A stretch of DNA of 64,000 bases. Source: Aliidiomarina celeris (lineage in GTDB: Bacteria; Pseudomonadota; Gammaproteobacteria; Enterobacterales; Alteromonadaceae). The DNA lies in contig NZ_QMIL01000003.1 of assembly GCF_003316875.1 (NCBI RefSeq), positions 124,001-188,000 of the forward strand, given 5' to 3'. Positions 41,309 through 50,461 of this stretch are shown here, piece after piece; within the stretch, counting starts at the first letter, position 1; each line of letters opens with the position of its first letter. Under the pieces are notes generated by a model. The model was not told where the DNA came from. It worked only from the letters and a program-made list of their open reading frames with translations, and searched no databases. The position numbers and the translations under genes are program-made.

Positions 41309-42844
41309 CTACGCCTGAGGAGGCTTTCTTGTGACAAAGCGCGGGCTGACTGCGTACAGTGCTAATAGCATAGCAAAAAGTGCTGCAGGCCATGTACCTA
41401 AACGGGTGTAGTAGGTTGTACCCGCGACTAACGCTACCTCAACACTGAGCACACCCGGTTCAAATTGCGCAATGCGGCCAAGTGAATAGCCACGTTCATC
41501 TACTGCTGCGGTAATACCATTATTGGTGGCGCGCAATAAAGGTCGGCCAAACTCCATTGCACGCATGCGCGCTATTTCAAGGTGTTGATGCGGACCATGC
41601 GAATCACCAAACCAACTGTCATTACTAATCGTTAATAAAAGGTCTGTTTCTGGGTTAATTTGCGTGCGCAAATAGCCTGAATAGGCCACCTCGTAACAAA
41701 TATTAGCAGCAAGCTGGTGCCCATTCACTTGCAAGTTCGGTTGTACTGCGTTGCCGCGGCTAAAGCTCGACATAGGAAGATTAAACAGCGGCGCGAGCGG
41801 CCGCAGCAGATCCTCAAAGGGCACGAATTCGCCAATGGGCAACAAATTATGTTTTTGATAGCGATTGTTATTGTTCCAAGCATAGGGTGCGTTGGTGTCA
41901 CCAAATACTGCGATAGTGTTGTAAAAATCACGCGCTTCGGGTTGATAATCAATAACACCACTGACAATGGTTGTGTTGTGCGTGCGCGCCCTGTGGTCGA
42001 GGTCGGCGAGAGGCCCTTGGGCAAAGGGCTCTATAAAGGTAATCGCCGACTCAGGCCAAATTACAATGTCGTGGTTGGCATAGTGCGGCCGGCTTAAGTC
42101 TTGATAAGCAATAAAATTGGGCCACTCTTGCTCTGGGTCCCATTTTAAGTCTTGTTTGATATTGCCCTGAACAAGCGCTGCGCTAACCGTTTCGCCAGTG
42201 AGCTGCATTGGATTTAACATTGGGCTAAACCACGCCAGCGCATAAACCGCGATCGGTAAACTAAGCCATTCTAAACGTTTGGAGAGCACAGTATAGGCAA
42301 AGCCAATGGCAGTGAGTAACACGGCCACACTAATGCCCACCTCACCCACATGGGGAGCGAGTTGACCCAAGGTAGTGTCGGTTTGCGTATAACCGAGGGT
42401 GAGCCATGGAAAGCCTGTTAAGAACCAACCGCGCGCAAGTTCACAAAGCAACCAAATTATTGGGAAGCTGAGCAGTGCTGCACGCTTGTTGAAACGGCGC
42501 AAACGAAACCATAAACCGGCCGCAAGCGCTGGAAACAGCGCTAAATAGGCTACCAGAATAAACATTACGGCGAGCGAAGCGAGAAAGGGCATGCCACCGA
42601 AACGGTCAATGCTCACGAAAACCCAGCTAATGCCTGTTCCAAACCAACCTAAACCAAACAAGAAACCAGTGAACAGGGCCTGTTTACCCGTTTGACTATA
42701 GGATAGCAGTAACAGCAGCAGTGCTATGGCTACAGGCGCGAGTGCGCCGAGTGAAAAGGGCGCGTATGCAAGCACCATAGCTGCGCCGCTTAAGGCGGCC
42801 ACAGCATAGCGCACAGTGGGGTTACGAAAACTAATGCGGCGCAT
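41309..42844 (-). CDS. lnt: Apolipoprotein N-acyltransferase
   Basis: Adds the third acyl chain to lipoproteins (RlpA, LptE, NlpI and LolB here are candidate clients). 511 residues: N-terminal transmembrane helices and a periplasmic nitrilase domain with the triad Glu (VIWPESAI), Lys (KHNLLPIGEFVPFE) and Cys (NICYEVAYSG), and a last C-terminal helix. The start overlaps corC by 14 nt. Confidence 0.97.
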   Translation of the reverse strand: MRRISFRNPTVRYAVAALSGAAMVLAYAPFSLGALAPVAIALLLLLLSYSQTGKQALFTGFLFGLGWFGTGISWVFVSIDRFGGMPFLASLAVMFILVAYLALFPALAAGLWFRLRRFNKRAALLSFPIIWLLCELARGWFLTGFPWLTLGYTQTDTTLGQLAPHVGEVGISVAVLLTAIGFAYTVLSKRLEWLSLPIAVYALAWFSPMLNPMQLTGETVSAALVQGNIKQDLKWDPEQEWPNFIAYQDLSRPHYANHDIVIWPESAITFIEPFAQGPLADLDHRARTHNTTIVSGVIDYQPEARDFYNTIAVFGDTNAPYAWNNNNRYQKHNLLPIGEFVPFEDLLRPLAPLFNLPMSSFSRGNAVQPNLQVNGHQLAANICYEVAYSGYLRTQINPETDLLLTISNDSWFGDSHGPHQHLEIARMRAMEFGRPLLRATNNGITAAVDERGYSLGRIAQFEPGVLSVEVALVAGTTYYTRLGTWPAALFAMLLALYAVSPRFVTRKPPQA

Positions 42845-43700
42845 TTTCGGCTTTTGCGAGCTCCGTAACTTGTAGTTGTTGTATACGCCGGCGATCCGCC
42901 GCAGTTACTTTAAACTGGAATTGACCAATTTCAACAGACTCGCCTATTTCTGGAACATGGCCAAAGGCTTGCGCCACCATACCGCCAATAGTATCAATTT
43001 CTTCGTCGGAGAATTCTGTGTGGAAGAACTCGTTGAAGTCTTCGATGGGGGTGAGGGCTTTTACCATGCAACGGGTAGCACTTACGCGGCGAATATTCGC
43101 GCGTACTTCGTCTTCGTCGGTTTCGTCTTCAATTTCCCCAACAATTTCTTCTAACACGTCTTCGATTGTTACTAAGCCCGACACCCCGCCATATTCGTCT
43201 ACTACAATGGCCATGTGGTAACGCTTCGAGCGAAACTCTTTGAGTAATGCGTCTACCCGTTTACTTTCCGGCACTATCACTGCGGGACGCATAACTTTTT
43301 CGAGCAAGAAGGGCTCTTCAATCATTTTGAAACCATAGGCGAGTAGATCTTTGGCGAGCAAAATCCCTTCAATATGGTCTTTGTTTTCGCTTACCACCGG
43401 ATAACGCGAATGCTGCGTTTCAATCACAATAGGGAGGAATTCTTCAACAGACTGGTTTTTGTCGATAGTGACCATTTGTGAGCGCGGAATCATAATGTCG
43501 CGCACTTTTAACTCGGCGACATCGAGCACTCCTTCAATCATTTCCTTAGTATCAATGTCAATCAAGTCGCGGCTTTCAGCGTCTTGAATCATATCGACTA
43601 ATTCTTCACGGGTATTCGGCTCGGCGGTAAAATTTTGCAATAAACGCATTGCCCAAGATGTTTTTTTATGATTACCCGACGGGGGGTTGTCATCGCTCAT
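42831..43700 (-). CDS. corC: CorC/YbeX family protein (CBS pair, CorC_HlyC domain)
   Basis: 289 residues, cytoplasmic. Two CBS domains (ELKVRDIMIPRSQMVTID about 66-83; VMRPAVIVPESKRVDALL about 140) and a C-terminal CorC_HlyC domain (GGMVAQAFGHVPEIGESVEI). In E. coli YbeX has been linked to magnesium/cobalt efflux and ribosome metabolism. It sits in the ybeZ-ybeY-ybeX-lnt order. Confidence 0.95.
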   Translation of the reverse strand: MSDDNPPSGNHKKTSWAMRLLQNFTAEPNTREELVDMIQDAESRDLIDIDTKEMIEGVLDVAELKVRDIMIPRSQMVTIDKNQSVEEFLPIVIETQHSRYPVVSENKDHIEGILLAKDLLAYGFKMIEEPFLLEKVMRPAVIVPESKRVDALLKEFRSKRYHMAIVVDEYGGVSGLVTIEDVLEEIVGEIEDETDEDEVRANIRRVSATRCMVKALTPIEDFNEFFHTEFSDEEIDTIGGMVAQAFGHVPEIGESVEIGQFQFKVTAADRRRIQQLQVTELAKAENAPH

Positions 43701-43715
43701 GCGGTGATCATGCTC

Positions 43716-44207
43716 CTAGTTAGTTTGCTCTAAATAAGGGTCTTGAATACCAAGGCCCGCTAAAATGGCGCGTTCTAGATTTTCCATTTCTTCAGCCTCT
43801 GTGTCCGTTATATGGTCATAGCCGATTAAATGCAATACTCCATGTATCACCAAATGTGCCCAATGATGTTGAATCGGTTTATTTTGCTGTTGCGCTTCGG
43901 TTTCAACGATCTCGGCGCAGATCACTAAATCGCCCAGCAAAGGGAGTTCTAGCGCGGTGCTCATGGCTTCATTCGCTATCGGCGCAAAAGGCTCGTAAGG
44001 AAAAGACAACACATTGGTTGGTTTGTCTTTCTGCCGATAATCGAAATTCAAACTTTGACTTTCTTCTGGTGCAACAACACGAATCGTAAGTTCAGCTTGC
44101 TCCATGGTGCTAGTGGCAAGCGCCGCTTTTACCCAAAGTTCAAAGTCGGACTGCGCCGGAATAGCCTTGCCTTCGGCTGCAATTTGCAGGTCAAGTTCAA
44201 GCCTCAT
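43716..44207 (-). CDS. ybeY: Endoribonuclease YbeY
   Basis: Metal-dependent RNase in 16S rRNA maturation and ribosome quality control. 163 residues from ATG at 44207 (GGAAG about 9 nt upstream); the longer frame to 44306 would run over ybeZ. Zinc motif HxxxHxxxxxH: His122, His126, His132 in [11 protein letters not shown]. The conserved NVLSFPYE is present. Start overlaps the ybeZ 3' end by 11 nt. Confidence 0.97.
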   Translation of the reverse strand: MRLELDLQIAAEGKAIPAQSDFELWVKAALATSTMEQAELTIRVVAPEESQSLNFDYRQKDKPTNVLSFPYEPFAPIANEAMSTALELPLLGDLVICAEIVETEAQQQNKPIQHHWAHLVIHGVLHLIGYDHITDTEAEEMENLERAILAGLGIQDPYLEQTN

Positions 44208-45213
44208 TGGCGGTACTTCCATTTTGTAGTTTTTTCTTTTTATCGAAGGCCTCGTAGGCTTGTACGACACGCTGCACCACAGGGTGGCGTACAACGTCGG
44301 CGGCATTGAAGAAAGTGAAACTTATGTCGTTCACTTCGTGTAAAATTTCAATGGCTTGGCGTAGTCCAGAGCGCTGGCCTCGGGGTAAATCCACTTGCGT
44401 AATGTCACCGGTAATAACAGCCTTGGAGTTAAAACCAATACGCGTTAAGAACATTTTCATTTGTTCAGGCGTTGTGTTTTGGCTTTCGTCCAAAATTATA
44501 AACGCGTCGTTCAGCGTACGCCCGCGCATATAGGCGAGCGGCGCCACTTCAATTACGTTGCGTTCAATGAGCTTTTCAACTTTTTCAAAACCCAGCATTT
44601 CAAATAATGCATCGTAGAGCGGGCGTAAGTACGGATCTACTTTTTGTGCGAGGTCGCCCGGTAAAAAGCCAAGTTTTTCGCCGGCTTCTACGGCAGGGCG
44701 GGTGAGCAGAATGCGGCGAATCTCTTGCCGCTCCAGCGCGTCTACTGCAGCGGCTACCGCAAGATAGGTTTTACCTGTGCCGGCAGGGCCAATACCAAAA
44801 TTAATATCGTGACCTAAAATCGCCCGCACATAGTCTTGCTGGTTTTTATTGCGTGGCTTTACCAAACCCCGTTTGGTTTTAATCGTGGTATGTTTGTCGT
44901 CGTCAGGCGCTTCGTCTACTTCGAGCGCTTTGCTCTCTTGAATGGCCATGTGCACTTGGTCGGGTTCGATAGCGGGTAAGCGCCCACGTACCGGCGCGGT
45001 ATCTACATAAAGGTCACGCAAAATCTGGCTACTGGCAAGAATACCGGCCGGGTGCCCAATAATTTGAAAATGGTTGTCGCGGTAGCTAATTTCTACCCCT
45101 AAACGCCGCTCTAAATGGCGAATGTTGTCGTCGAACGGGCCACAAAGGTTGGCCAGCCGTTTGCTGTCGGCTGGCTCCAAATAAAGCTCAAAAGTTTCTG
45201 GGGAATGACTCAA
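44197..45213 (-). CDS. ybeZ: PhoH-like ATPase YbeZ
   Basis: 338 residues with Walker [13 protein letters not shown] (about 140) and Walker [12 protein letters not shown]; PhoH family. Works with YbeY in RNA metabolism. The start is TTG at 45213 with GGAG five nt upstream. The C-terminus is Lys-rich. 45 nt after miaB. Confidence 0.96.
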   Translation of the reverse strand: MSHSPETFELYLEPADSKRLANLCGPFDDNIRHLERRLGVEISYRDNHFQIIGHPAGILASSQILRDLYVDTAPVRGRLPAIEPDQVHMAIQESKALEVDEAPDDDKHTTIKTKRGLVKPRNKNQQDYVRAILGHDINFGIGPAGTGKTYLAVAAAVDALERQEIRRILLTRPAVEAGEKLGFLPGDLAQKVDPYLRPLYDALFEMLGFEKVEKLIERNVIEVAPLAYMRGRTLNDAFIILDESQNTTPEQMKMFLTRIGFNSKAVITGDITQVDLPRGQRSGLRQAIEILHEVNDISFTFFNAADVVRHPVVQRVVQAYEAFDKKKKLQNGSTANEA

Positions 45214-45258
45214 AATAGCTCCAACAATATGAATGCAATGAGTGAGGGCATAGGTTCT

Positions 45259-46698
45259 TTAAGGCACAAAGTGCATTACACCTTTGTTGTTTTCTGGGCT
45301 GTTGTCGGGCTCTTGATGCTTAGCAAGAATGTCTTGCGGCGACGTCGCCACCCGCAAGCCCATGTCTTTCTCTTCGCGTATCAGTTCACCGCGCAGCGAG
45401 TTTGGTAAGGCTTCGGTAATACGAACGTCGACAAACTTTCCGATCATGTCGGGGCGGCCTTCGAAATTAACAACACGGTTATTCTCAGTACGGCCAGCAA
45501 GTTCCATTGGGTTTTTCTTGGAAGGACCAATAACCAAAATGCGTTGTTCCGTGTTGAGCATTTGCCGCGCATGGCGCTGTGCTTGTTGATTAATGCGCTG
45601 CTGCAAAATTTGCAGGCGTTGCTTTTTCGTTTCTTCGCTCACGTCGTCGGGTAAATCTGCCGCTGGGGTTCCTGGGCGAGCGCTATAAATAAAGCTAAAG
45701 CTCATGTCAAAATCGATGGCTTGAATTAAATCCATGGTTTTCTGGAAATCGTCGTCTGTTTCACCCGGAAACCCAATAATAAAGTCGGAAGACATGGCAA
45801 TAGTGGGGCGTACCTTCTTTAATTTGCGAATTTGCGACTTATACTCAAGCGCCGTATGGCCCCGTTTCATTAACGCGAGAATGCGGTCGGAACCACTTTG
45901 CACGGGCAAGTGAAGGTGGCTAACCAATTCCGGAATAGTTTCGTAGGCGGCAATAATGTCGTCGGTAAATTCCACCGGGTGCGATGTGGTGTAGCGAATG
46001 CGGTCAATACCGTCGATAGCGGCAATAAGGTGCAGCAGTTCGGCAAAGGAACAAACGCTACCGTCAAAGTTTTCACCGCGGAACGCATTCACGTTTTGGC
46101 CAAGCAGGTTCACTTCGCGCACACCTTGGTCGGCTAATTGGGCAATCTCAAAAAGCACATCGTCGACGGGGCGGCTTACTTCTTCGCCACGGGTGTAAGG
46201 CACAACACAGAAGGTACAATATTTGCTGCACCCTTCCATAATAGACACGAACGCACTTGGGCCGTCGGCTACAGGTTCTGGTAAGCGGTCGAATTTCTCA
46301 ATTTCAGGGAACGAAATGTCAATAACCGAGCCTTTTCCTGCCGACAGTTCTGCAAGCATTGCAGGTAAGCGGTGCAGGGTTTGCGGGCCAAATACCAAGT
46401 CAACAAAAGGCGCACGCTCGCGAATAGCCGCACCTTCTTGCGAGGCCACGCAGCCACCAACACCAATAACCAAGTCAGGCTTGTCGTTCTTGAGTAACTT
46501 CCAACGGCCAAGCTGATGGAAAACTTTTTCTTGGGCCTTTTCGCGAATAGAGCAGGTGTTGAGCAGGATCAAATCAGCCTCTTCTGCCTCAGCAGCGGGC
46601 TCGTATCCGAGTTGTGCGTGTAGTAAATCTGCCATTTTGCCCGAGTCGTACTCGTTCATTTGGCAGCCCCACGTTTTTATATAAACCTTCTTCGCCAT
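45259..46698 (-). CDS. miaB: tRNA-2-methylthio-N6-dimethylallyladenosine synthase
   Basis: Radical SAM methylthiotransferase for A37 of tRNAs. 479 residues from ATG at 46698; a GTG three codons earlier is possible. N-terminal UPF0004 domain with cysteines ([34 protein letters not shown]), radical SAM motif CSKYCTFC, and a C-terminal TRAM domain. Near-identical in layout to E. coli MiaB. Confidence 0.98.
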   Translation of the reverse strand: MAKKVYIKTWGCQMNEYDSGKMADLLHAQLGYEPAAEAEEADLILLNTCSIREKAQEKVFHQLGRWKLLKNDKPDLVIGVGGCVASQEGAAIRERAPFVDLVFGPQTLHRLPAMLAELSAGKGSVIDISFPEIEKFDRLPEPVADGPSAFVSIMEGCSKYCTFCVVPYTRGEEVSRPVDDVLFEIAQLADQGVREVNLLGQNVNAFRGENFDGSVCSFAELLHLIAAIDGIDRIRYTTSHPVEFTDDIIAAYETIPELVSHLHLPVQSGSDRILALMKRGHTALEYKSQIRKLKKVRPTIAMSSDFIIGFPGETDDDFQKTMDLIQAIDFDMSFSFIYSARPGTPAADLPDDVSEETKKQRLQILQQRINQQAQRHARQMLNTEQRILVIGPSKKNPMELAGRTENNRVVNFEGRPDMIGKFVDVRITEALPNSLRGELIREEKDMGLRVATSPQDILAKHQEPDNSPENNKGVMHFVP

Positions 46699-46739
46699 GC
46701 GCTCCACTTCACTTCTAGGTTCTAAAAAGGGCGGTTATT

Positions 46740-47669
46740 TTAACGCGTTCTACCCCCCGATACCACACCTGATAATGAGTTTACCGGGTTGCGTGTTCGG
46801 CGCAGAGCAAGGTAACCGGCCACGAAGATAATTGCGCTGCCCAGTACCATGGTAAAGGTAATGGCTTCGCCCCAAATTAAATACCCTAAAAGTGCAGCAA
46901 AAATAACAGAGCTGTAGGTAAATACGCCCACTTGCGAAGGAGGTGCAATGCTAAATGCGCGGGTCATGGCAAGTTGGCCGACAACAGCAAGTAAGCCAAT
47001 ACCGAGGATCGCTCCCCATGCTGAAGGGGCGATAGGCTGCCAACGAATGAGCATGGGCAAGGCAGAAAGAACAGAAGCAAAAAATGAAAAATAGAATACT
47101 ATTTTACTCGGTGACTCGGTAGTTGAAAGCTTTCGAATCATCGTTTTTGTCCAAGCGGCAAATACAGCAGCAACTAGCGCCACAACCACCATGGGGTGAA
47201 TGCTTTGCGCGAGCGGGTTAAGGAAGATGAGCGCGCCAGAAAAGCCTAACGCAATAGAAAATATAACGCGCTGAGAAATGCTTTCTTTCAGCCAAAAATA
47301 ACTAATGATGGGAATAATAAAGGGAGCCATTAAAAGCACGAGTGTAGCTTGTGCAAGAGGAATGGTTGCAATAACCAGAAAGAATAAGTACATGGCGGCA
47401 ATGCCCACCACAGCGCGCAATAAATGCAGTGGTAGCTGCTCGGTTTTAAACGCAGTAGTGCGGCGCCGATAAAGCCACGGCAGCAGTAAAATAAAGGCAA
47501 ACAGGTTGCGAAAGAAGACAAGGTGCTCATAGGGCAAGGTTTGCGACGCATGTTTTACTAAAGCGCTGACACCCGCAAAACACAATTCGGCGATAAGCAC
47601 CAGAGCAGAGGCAATAACTATGGGGTTCTTGAAATGCGGCATGGGTTGTTTTTGCTCAAGGCGTTTCAC
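46740..47669 (-). CDS. EamA/DMT-family transporter
   Basis: 309 residues with ten predicted transmembrane helices in two EamA repeats (first starting at ELCFAGVSALVKHASQTLPYE, second around MVVVALVAAVFAAWTKTMIRK). Drug/metabolite exporter superfamily; substrate unknown. Start is GTG at 47669; an ATG at 47642 is an alternative, neither has a clear SD. Divergent from ubiF. Confidence 0.85.
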   Translation of the reverse strand: MKRLEQKQPMPHFKNPIVIASALVLIAELCFAGVSALVKHASQTLPYEHLVFFRNLFAFILLLPWLYRRRTTAFKTEQLPLHLLRAVVGIAAMYLFFLVIATIPLAQATLVLLMAPFIIPIISYFWLKESISQRVIFSIALGFSGALIFLNPLAQSIHPMVVVALVAAVFAAWTKTMIRKLSTTESPSKIVFYFSFFASVLSALPMLIRWQPIAPSAWGAILGIGLLAVVGQLAMTRAFSIAPPSQVGVFTYSSVIFAALLGYLIWGEAITFTMVLGSAIIFVAGYLALRRTRNPVNSLSGVVSGGRTR

Positions 47670-47767
47670 AGAAGCTTAGCTTATCATGCTTGCTTTCTTT
47701 CGGCATAATGAAGACTGTAGAGTCGAGGCGACATAAAAGCTGCGGCAGAATAGTGAAGAGTGGTGTA

Positions 47768-49027
47768 ATGAGCTTAGCTATATCAAAAAAAATGTCAGAA
47801 AAAATGCCAGAACAGAGCGCTGATATTCTGGTTGTCGGTGGTGGTATGGTGGGTGGAGCCTGTGCTTTAGGCCTTGCGCAAGCCGGTTATAAGGTTTTGG
47901 TAATTGAACCTTATCCGCCCAGCAATCCATGGTCAGATTCTAAAGGCGAGGCGATAGATAGCGCCTCGCCGCCCTACGACCTGCGCATTTCTGCGGTAAC
48001 GGCCGACAACATTAACTTTTTAGAAGCACTCGGTGTTTGGTCGAGTATACGCGCGATGCGCGCGCACCCTTTTTATCAACTCGCTGTTGCCGACAGTAGT
48101 GAACAATGGCTGGAACTCGGTACGGCGTCAGAACGGTCGGGTAGTGCCCCGTTGGGCTATATGATTGAAAATAAAGTGCTGCAATATGCGCTTTATGAAC
48201 AGTTGCAGGCGCACCCCTCAATACGTTTAATCGAGTCACCTCTTGTTGAACTAGAACCGGCAGAGCAGCGAGCGACCACTCAAAGTGGCATCGAAATAGG
48301 GTTTCGCTGGGTTATCGGCTGCGACGGAGCCCGTTCAATGGTGCGCAGTAAAGCGGGCATCGGGGTCGCTGGCCGAGATTACGGCGAAAGCTGCGTACTC
48401 AGTATTGTGAAAACTGAAGAACAAGTAGCGGCGCGTACGTGGGAGCGCTTCGACGAAACCGAAATTCATGCGCTATTGCCGCTAGATAATCGCCACGCAT
48501 GCCTTATTTTGTATGCCAAAACAGACCAAATGAAAGCTTGGGTCGGGCAATCAGGTGCTGACAAGAGTCATAGCAACAGAATGCAAACCGAACTTGAACA
48601 TAGATTCTTGCGCCATGTTGGGCCGTTTCAAATTGAGAATGTTGGGCATTTCCCGTTAGTTCGGCAAAGCGCGCTCGCCTATGTGCGAGGCACTACCGTT
48701 TTACTCGGTGACGCTGCGCACAGTATTCACCCCATGGCGGGGCAGGGCGTTAACCTTGGTTTTCGCGACGTTCGTGCGTTGCTCAAGGTTTTTCACGCGA
48801 ACACGGCAAGCGAACCAGATATTGCGCGCGGCTTGAAACAATTCACCATGCAGCGCCGAGCAGACAACGAACTCATGGCCCACAGTATGGACGCCATTGG
48901 TTGGGGATTTCATAGCCAAAACATGGCAGTGACAACTGCGCGGCGCGTGTTGCTCAATGCGTTGCGAAAATTTAGTTTGGGGAAAAGCGTTATGACGGCT
49001 TATGCCAGTGGCGTTTGGAAGCTATAA
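47768..49027 (+). CDS. ubiF: Ubiquinone biosynthesis FAD monooxygenase (UbiF type)
   Basis: Flavoprotein hydroxylase, probably 3-demethoxyubiquinol 3-hydroxylation. 419 residues from ATG at 47768; ATGs at 47792 and 47804 would shorten it to the usual length. FAD motifs: DILVVGGGMVGGACALGLAQ, GCDGARSMVR and GDAAHSIHPMAGQGVN. It could be another UbiH/F/I paralogue, but the position between miaB and the Met-Leu-Gln tRNA operon is that of E. coli ubiF. Confidence 0.85.
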   Translation: MSLAISKKMSEKMPEQSADILVVGGGMVGGACALGLAQAGYKVLVIEPYPPSNPWSDSKGEAIDSASPPYDLRISAVTADNINFLEALGVWSSIRAMRAHPFYQLAVADSSEQWLELGTASERSGSAPLGYMIENKVLQYALYEQLQAHPSIRLIESPLVELEPAEQRATTQSGIEIGFRWVIGCDGARSMVRSKAGIGVAGRDYGESCVLSIVKTEEQVAARTWERFDETEIHALLPLDNRHACLILYAKTDQMKAWVGQSGADKSHSNRMQTELEHRFLRHVGPFQIENVGHFPLVRQSALAYVRGTTVLLGDAAHSIHPMAGQGVNLGFRDVRALLKVFHANTASEPDIARGLKQFTMQRRADNELMAHSMDAIGWGFHSQNMAVTTARRVLLNALRKFSLGKSVMTAYASGVWKL

Positions 49028-49054
49028 GGAGAGCATTAACTAGGTGTTCTTTGT

Positions 49055-49141
49055 TGGTGCGGAGGGGGGGACTTGAACCCCCACATCCTTTCGGATACTA
49101 GCACCTGAAGCTAGCGCGTCTACCAATTCCGCCACCACCGC
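49055..49141 (-). tRNA. tRNA-Leu (CAG)
   Basis: 87-nt class II tRNA with encoded CCA. Anticodon stem-loop CTAGC-TTCAGGT-GCTAG gives CAG. The acceptor stem GCGGTGG/CCTCCGC has a T5-T68 mismatch (E. coli tRNA-Leu(CAG) also has an imperfect pair here). Last gene of the five-tRNA operon. Confidence 0.95.
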
Positions 49142-49178
49142 AACTACAATTCTATTTACTGAATATGCCAACAAAGAA

Positions 49179-49253
49179 TGGCTGGGGTACCAGGATTCGA
49201 ACCTGGGAATGGCGGGATCAAAACCCGCTGCCTTACCGCTTGGCTATACCCCA
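49179..49253 (-). tRNA. tRNA-Gln (TTG), copy 1
   Basis: 75-nt tRNA with encoded CCA. Acceptor TGGGGTA pairs with TACCCCA; anticodon stem-loop GCGGG-TTTTGAT-CCCGC gives TTG. Identical over its full length to the copy at 49318-49392. Confidence 0.97.
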
Positions 49254-49317
49254 GCAGCCTGAGCGCTCTTCGCTGGAACTTACCTTTGCTGACCAATTGC
49301 GTCGGAAATGATAAAGA

Positions 49318-49392
49318 TGGCTGGGGTACCAGGATTCGAACCTGGGAATGGCGGGATCAAAACCCGCTGCCTTACCGCTTGGCTATACCCCA
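49318..49392 (-). tRNA. tRNA-Gln (TTG), copy 2
   Basis: 75 nt with CCA, identical to copy 1, 64 bp apart. Part of the Met-Leu-Gln-Gln-Leu operon, the equivalent of the E. coli metT-leuW-glnUW operon. No tRNA-Gln(CTG) is present here. Confidence 0.97.
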
Positions 49393-49407
49393 ACAGCGAA
49401 GAAACTT

Positions 49408-49492
49408 TGGTGCGGACGGAGAGACTCGAACTCTCACGCCGTGAAGCACTGGAACCTAAATCCAGCGTGTCTACCAATTCCACCACGTCCGC
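49408..49492 (-). tRNA. tRNA-Leu (TAG)
   Basis: 85-nt class II tRNA. Acceptor GCGGACG/CGTCCGC fully paired; anticodon stem-loop CTGGA-TTTAGGT-TCCAG gives TAG. Corresponds to E. coli leuW. Confidence 0.96.
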
Positions 49493-49506
49493 AACATTCG
49501 TTTGGT

Positions 49507-49583
49507 TGGTGGCTACGGCGGGACTCGAACCTGCGACCCCATCATTATGAGTGATGTGCTCTAACCAGCTGAGCTACGTAGCC
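49507..49583 (-). tRNA. tRNA-Met (elongator, CAT)
   Basis: 77 nt with CCA. Acceptor GGCTACG/CGTAGCC paired; anticodon stem-loop CATCA-CTCATAA-TGATG gives CAT. Paired 1-72 position separates it from the initiator. First gene of the tRNA operon. Confidence 0.97.
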
Positions 49584-49623
49584 ATACCAAATTGTGTTTC
49601 TTGTGCACCTCAGTGCGGCGCGT

Positions 49624-49652
49624 ATTATGCGAATCCGCGCCGTGCGCGTCAA
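49624..49652 (-). promoter_or_regulatory. Promoter of the Met-Leu-Gln-Gln-Leu tRNA operon
   Basis: On the minus strand TTGACG (49652-49647), 17 bp spacer, CATAAT (49629-49624), then a GC-rich discriminator (ACGCGCCGC). This pattern is typical of stable-RNA promoters under stringent control. The rest of 49653-49771 shows no further element. Confidence 0.85.
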
Positions 49653-49771
49653 CCTCTTTTCACAAAAAAAACAGCATTATTGTGTCAACTGCTCAAAAAA
49701 TAGATGCTGCCGCTGCAAATGTGATCAATTCGAAAGCGGGCGGCTAAAAAACAACCCGCATTCTAATTGAA

Positions 49772-50449
49772 CTAGAATGGCAAAATGTCGCCGTTGCTGT
49801 GCCAAAAGGTGCCGCTGTTCTCTAAGCTTAATTCGGCAATGCGTGCGCGCAAGCGTTCTGCCGCCGTTTCTGCGCTAATGTCTCCCGCGTGGTTCACCAT
49901 GTCGGTTTGTACAAAGCCGGGGTGCAACAAGGCTACGGCAACACCGTCGGCTTTCAGGTCGTGCGACAATGAAACACCTGCAGCATTTAGCGCGGCCTTG
50001 GACATACGGTAGCCATAGTAGCCGCCACTGCCGTTGTCAGTCATGGAACCCATGCGGCTGGTAATAAGACCTACTTTGCTGCCTTTGGTTAAGTGCTTTC
50101 GAAGCGCAATGGTAAGCTGCAACGGGGCCAATGCGTTTACTTCAAACTGCTTCAAAATCGCATCGCTCGGCGCGTTGTCTAATGGCTCACGGGTTAGGAT
50201 TCCTGCGTTTTGAATCAAAATATTAAGGGTGGTTGAGCCGAGCGCTTGCGACACCAGCGCACCTGCATTTGCCGCTGTTACGTCAATACCTGAAATAATC
50301 TCAACCGACTGCTTCTTTGCGAGCGCAGATAATTGCTCCGACGGCTCTCGGCACACAGCCCAAACCGTGTTGCCTTGCTCTGCGTACTGGCTCGCAAGGG
50401 CAAAGCCAATACCTCTATTGGCTCCAGTAATAAGAACATGCTGGGTCAT
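49772..50449 (-). CDS. Short-chain dehydrogenase/reductase, C-factor-like
   Basis: 225 residues, classical SDR fold: NAD(P)-binding GANRGIG (about 8-14), NAG in LIQNAGILTREP, and the catalytic Ser/Tyr/Lys set with YRMSK. Closest in style to CsgA/C-factor-like SDRs of about 230-250 residues. Substrate unknown. AGGAG precedes the ATG. fumC ends 12 nt upstream, so the two may be cotranscribed. Confidence 0.85.
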   Translation of the reverse strand: MTQHVLITGANRGIGFALASQYAEQGNTVWAVCREPSEQLSALAKKQSVEIISGIDVTAANAGALVSQALGSTTLNILIQNAGILTREPLDNAPSDAILKQFEVNALAPLQLTIALRKHLTKGSKVGLITSRMGSMTDNGSGGYYGYRMSKAALNAAGVSLSHDLKADGVAVALLHPGFVQTDMVNHAGDISAETAAERLRARIAELSLENSGTFWHSNGDILPF

Positions 50450-50461
50450 GTAGAACTCCTT

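Noticed and set aside
49179-49392. Direct repeat of 75 bp as a possible integration (att) site
   Set aside because: The copies are complete identical tRNA-Gln genes 64 bp apart, with no integrase or foreign DNA between them.
49178-49554. Plus-strand open frames with sequences such as [11 protein letters not shown] and ERLELSRREALE
   Set aside because: These are translations of the antisense strand of tRNA-Gln, tRNA-Leu and tRNA-Met genes, a familiar annotation artefact.
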